Below are positions 14,922 through 16,731 of a stretch of 16,731 bases of DNA, one piece after another. The stretch is from Phycisphaerales bacterium (lineage in GTDB: Bacteria > Planctomycetota > Phycisphaerae > Phycisphaerales > UBA1924). The notes beneath the pieces were generated by a model that had not been told where the DNA came from, did not search any database, and saw only the letters and a program-made list of their open reading frames with translations. The position numbers were made by a program, and so were the translations under genes. The stretch is from contig JAIEQQ010000288.1 of NCBI GenBank assembly GCA_019747615.1, positions 1 to 16,731 on the forward strand. Direction: 5' to 3'. Each line of letters opens with the position of its first letter. Within the stretch, counting starts at the first letter, position 1.

Positions 14922-15566
14922 TCAGGCCAATCGCTCACCGTTGACGAAGAGCTCCCAAAGCCGAGGACCACTGTCCGCAGGCACCGGCACGTGCTCACCG
15001 CAGTCCAGGCGCAGATCAATGTCGCCGATCGGCGAATCGATGTACGCGCAGTGGTGCGCCTTTGGGCTCCCGGCGTGTGCGTGCGGTCGAAAGTGAACGC
15101 AGGATGTACACATGCGGCCGATGGGGATCTCGCCGCGTTGTTGGAGATCGCGGATGATCTTGATCAACACTCGGAAGAAGACGGCCTGCTCGGACTCATC
15201 GAGGGTGCCAACGGCGTGAAGGATGACGTCGGGCCATTGAGAGGCTGTGGCTGCGGCGCGCCTGCCCGCGGCGCTCAGCCGCACAAGCACCGCGCGGGCG
15301 TCGTCCGCGGCTTTGCACTTCGTTACAAGCTTCTTGCCGACCAGCGTGTTGACCGCGTCGGTGACCGTCGGCTGTTTCAACGCAAGCTCGCTGGCGATCG
15401 TGGTAACTCTGAGGCCAGACTCGGAGCGGGCGCTCAACAGGGCGAGCACCTGCGACTGCGTAGGGGTCAGACCTGTCTCGCCGCCGCGTTCCCACGCCTG
15501 ATGGCGCAGCACCAGACCAATTTTGTGCAGGCCCGCTGCAAGCTTCTCGATGTTCCCATCCGGCAT
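14922..15566 (-). CDS. MarR-family regulator with Cys/His-rich C-terminal extension
   Basis: A 214-aa protein. Residues about 5-145 form a MarR winged helix-turn-helix dimer domain: LTPTQSQVLALLS, TTIASELALKQPTVTDAVNTL as recognition region, and DARAVLVRLSAAG as wing. Residues 150-195 add CTSC (Cys153, Cys156), paired His171/His172 with Cys173, and DCGEH (Cys189, His192), a likely metal or Fe-S site. MarR proteins usually end near 140-150 aa, so the tail is an extra sensing module. The start at 15566 has GGAGA upstream, whereas the frame continuing to 15674 overlaps the neighbouring gene and lacks homology. It lies 82 nt downstream of the AhpD-like gene on the same strand, so the two probably form an operon that it may autoregulate. 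Confidence 0.9.
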   Translation of the reverse strand: MPDGNIEKLAAGLHKIGLVLRHQAWERGGETGLTPTQSQVLALLSARSESGLRVTTIASELALKQPTVTDAVNTLVGKKLVTKCKAADDARAVLVRLSAAGRRAAATASQWPDVILHAVGTLDESEQAVFFRVLIKIIRDLQQRGEIPIGRMCTSCVHFRPHAHAGSPKAHHCAYIDSPIGDIDLRLDCGEHVPVPADSGPRLWELFVNGERLA

Positions 15567-15648
15567 GGTCGTTCTCCGAGGCGATCCTCGCCCCGCGTGA
15601 TTCAAGACGCCGTCCCGGGTTCCCCCGGAACGACGTGGAGATCTCATG

Positions 15649-16194
15649 TCAGACGCCGGACCGTAGCTTGACACCCGGGAAGTCGACCGGAACGTTCAGG
15701 GCGACGTTCAGGTAGTTGGTGAACGTGTTGAGCGCGATGTGCGCGATGATCTCGACGACCAGCTCATCGTCGAAGCCCGCCGACTTCAACGCCTGGACGT
15801 CGGCGTCCGAGACCTGGGCGCGGTTCGCAACAACCTTGCTGACGAACGCCAAGGCCGCGGCGGTCTTGGGATCCGTCGAGCGGCCCGCCTGAGCGTCGGC
15901 CATCTCTGCTGACGTCGCGCCCGCCTTCTTGCCCAGCGCGGTATGCGCCGCAAGGCAATAGTGGCACGCGTTCCTGTCAGCGATCGCCACGGCGATCTGC
16001 TCGCCAAGCTTCGCGCCGAGCTTGCCCCCGCTCAGTGCGCCGAACGAGCCCCAGAGGCTCTTCAGCGCGGCCGGCGAGTTCGCGGCGGCCCGGAACATGG
16101 TCGGGACCGTCCCGAACGCGCCGCGAATCTGCGCGAGAGGTTCCGCGACGGCGGGATTCGGACTGGCGGCATCGATCAGTGTGACTCGGCTCAT
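15649..16194 (-). CDS. carboxymuconolactone decarboxylase family / AhpD-like protein
   Basis: A 181-aa all-helical protein. It carries the AhpD core: Glu65, then Cys77-x-x-Cys80 and His84 (CHYCLAAH), the proton relay and redox pair of alkylhydroperoxidase D and relatives. The family reduces peroxides or acts as a disulfide carrier in the cytoplasm; true decarboxylases of the family lack the CxxC, so a redox role is favoured. The C-terminus (NTFTNYLNVALNVPVDFP) is typical of this subgroup. The start at 16194 is fixed by AAAAGGAAAG 8 nt upstream; the frame to 16281 has no homology. It is first in a two-gene unit with the MarR regulator, whose redox-looking tail fits a shared oxidative or electrophile stress role. 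Confidence 0.93.
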   Translation of the reverse strand: MSRVTLIDAASPNPAVAEPLAQIRGAFGTVPTMFRAAANSPAALKSLWGSFGALSGGKLGAKLGEQIAVAIADRNACHYCLAAHTALGKKAGATSAEMADAQAGRSTDPKTAAALAFVSKVVANRAQVSDADVQALKSAGFDDELVVEIIAHIALNTFTNYLNVALNVPVDFPGVKLRSGV

Positions 16195-16596
16195 GATCAC
16201 TTTCCTTTTCGCTTGTGTCCCTCGCTTCGCATCCGCAACACGCGTCGCGTCACGCGGGACCTCGGTTTGTGTGGGGCTCACTTGGCCCTCGGCGAGGTGA
16301 ACAACCGTCAGCTCGCATGTACATAGGATTCCTATACAAAAGAACGGTTACGCGCCGTTCTTGAAACTCTTCGAAAATCCGACAGACGCGGGGCGGAAAC
16401 GGCGGCCCGACTCTTCGTGCAACGCATTCACCGCACAGACACAGAACGGAAGAGCGACGACAGAACGCAACGACCGTGTCGTTCACGCGATCTTGCGCCA
16501 AAATCGCTGGCACTCTCGGACGTTGTGGGGTATGGTCCAGCGTTGGCTGACTGGCGGTCTCTCCCCGCCGGGCCGACGCACTCGAGGAGGATTGAC
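16195..16596. promoter_or_regulatory. divergent intergenic region with two inverted repeats
   Basis: ATAGGATTCCTAT (16323-16335; 6-bp arms around one T) and AAGAACGG/CCGTTCTT (16340-16347 with 16355-16362; 8-bp arms, 7-nt spacer) lie 4 nt apart. On the minus strand TATAGG and TATGTA around 16319-16335 resemble -10 elements for the AhpD-like gene. ACAGAACG is directly repeated at 16441-16448 and 16460-16467. On the plus strand TATGGT (16531-16536) is a weak -10 for the gene at 16597. No convincing gene is present. Confidence 0.45.
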
Positions 16597-16701
16597 ATGA
16601 TTCGTGCATTTGTTTTTGGCGGCGCGGTCGCACTTTTGGCGGGCTCATCGATGGGCCAGCAAGTGTTCTTCAAGTATTTTATGTTGTGCACTCGTATGTA
16701 G
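16597..16701 (+). CDS. 34-aa signal-peptide ORF, probably a truncated or disrupted exported protein
   Basis: GAGGAGG at 16584-16590 is the best ribosome binding site in the window, 6 nt before the ATG. The first 20 residues read as a signal peptide: basic MIR, hydrophobic AFVFGGAVALLAG, then SSMGQQ. The frame stops at TAG (16699-16701) after VFFKYFMLCTRM, far too short for an exported enzyme. Both other forward frames stay open to the window edge. GC falls to about 37% over 16661-16731 (26 of 71 bases). A frameshift, an insertion junction, or poor sequence at a contig edge could each explain it; a genuine secreted micropeptide is less likely. No family recognised. Confidence 0.5.
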   Translation: MIRAFVFGGAVALLAGSSMGQQVFFKYFMLCTRM

Positions 16702-16731
16702 TTCAGTGTCGTCTTCTAGTTGTCTTATGTC

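Noticed and set aside
15567..15674. Longer MarR start overlapping the AhpD-like gene
   Set aside because: No MarR homology in the extra residues, and GGAGA precedes the ATG at 15566.
16508..16527. Sigma-54 promoter beginning TGGCAC
   Set aside because: The GC of the -12 element is absent at the required 10-nt spacing from the GG.
16361..16600. 79-codon open frame from a TTG start
   Set aside because: No SD, no homology, composition of random intergenic sequence, and it overlaps the better-supported start at 16597.

Overview
The window reads as a high-GC bacterial chromosome, most likely a planctomycete of the Phycisphaerae type. The support is indirect: GC is roughly 65%, many genes lack a clear Shine-Dalgarno, intergenic gaps carry short low-complexity repeats, and signalling genes sit among housekeeping genes. 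No rRNA or other marker fixes the taxon. No tRNA, rRNA, CRISPR array, phage or insertion sequence was seen.

Layout. 1-1581 (+): a possibly structured leader, then an exported alpha/beta hydrolase fused to an NTF2/SnoaL-like domain. 1727-4688 (+): rpsO with its own promoter and a strong terminator, then pnp after a 250-nt leader and with its own terminator. This is the conserved rpsO-pnp pair, but split into two units. 4754-5098 (+): a cold-shock-domain protein whose promoter is overlapped by a perfect palindrome. 12111-5140 (-): a leftward array accD > soluble histidine kinase > REC-GGDEF-EAL protein > guaB > map. The kinase and the c-di-GMP enzyme overlap by ATGA, so they are probably translationally coupled. 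guaB follows directly, so guanine nucleotide supply lies next to c-di-GMP turnover. 12112-12546: a divergent control region with 8-bp tandem repeats and inverted repeats. 12547-14813 (+): a class I aminotransferase and a PfkB kinase. 16194-14922 (-): an AhpD-like carboxymuconolactone decarboxylase-family protein followed by a MarR regulator with a Cys/His-rich tail, probably a stress-responsive operon. 16597-16701 (+): an open signal-peptide frame with a perfect ribosome binding site that stops after 34 codons, inside an abrupt drop in GC at the window end.

Most of the window is core metabolism: translation, RNA decay, protein N-terminus processing, GTP and fatty-acid precursor synthesis. The parts that look less ordinary are the two-gene c-di-GMP phosphorelay, a low-complexity insertion in the IMP dehydrogenase flap, the MarR/AhpD pair with its inverted repeats, and several palindromic sites in promoters. 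I found no clear evidence of a wholly new multi-gene system.
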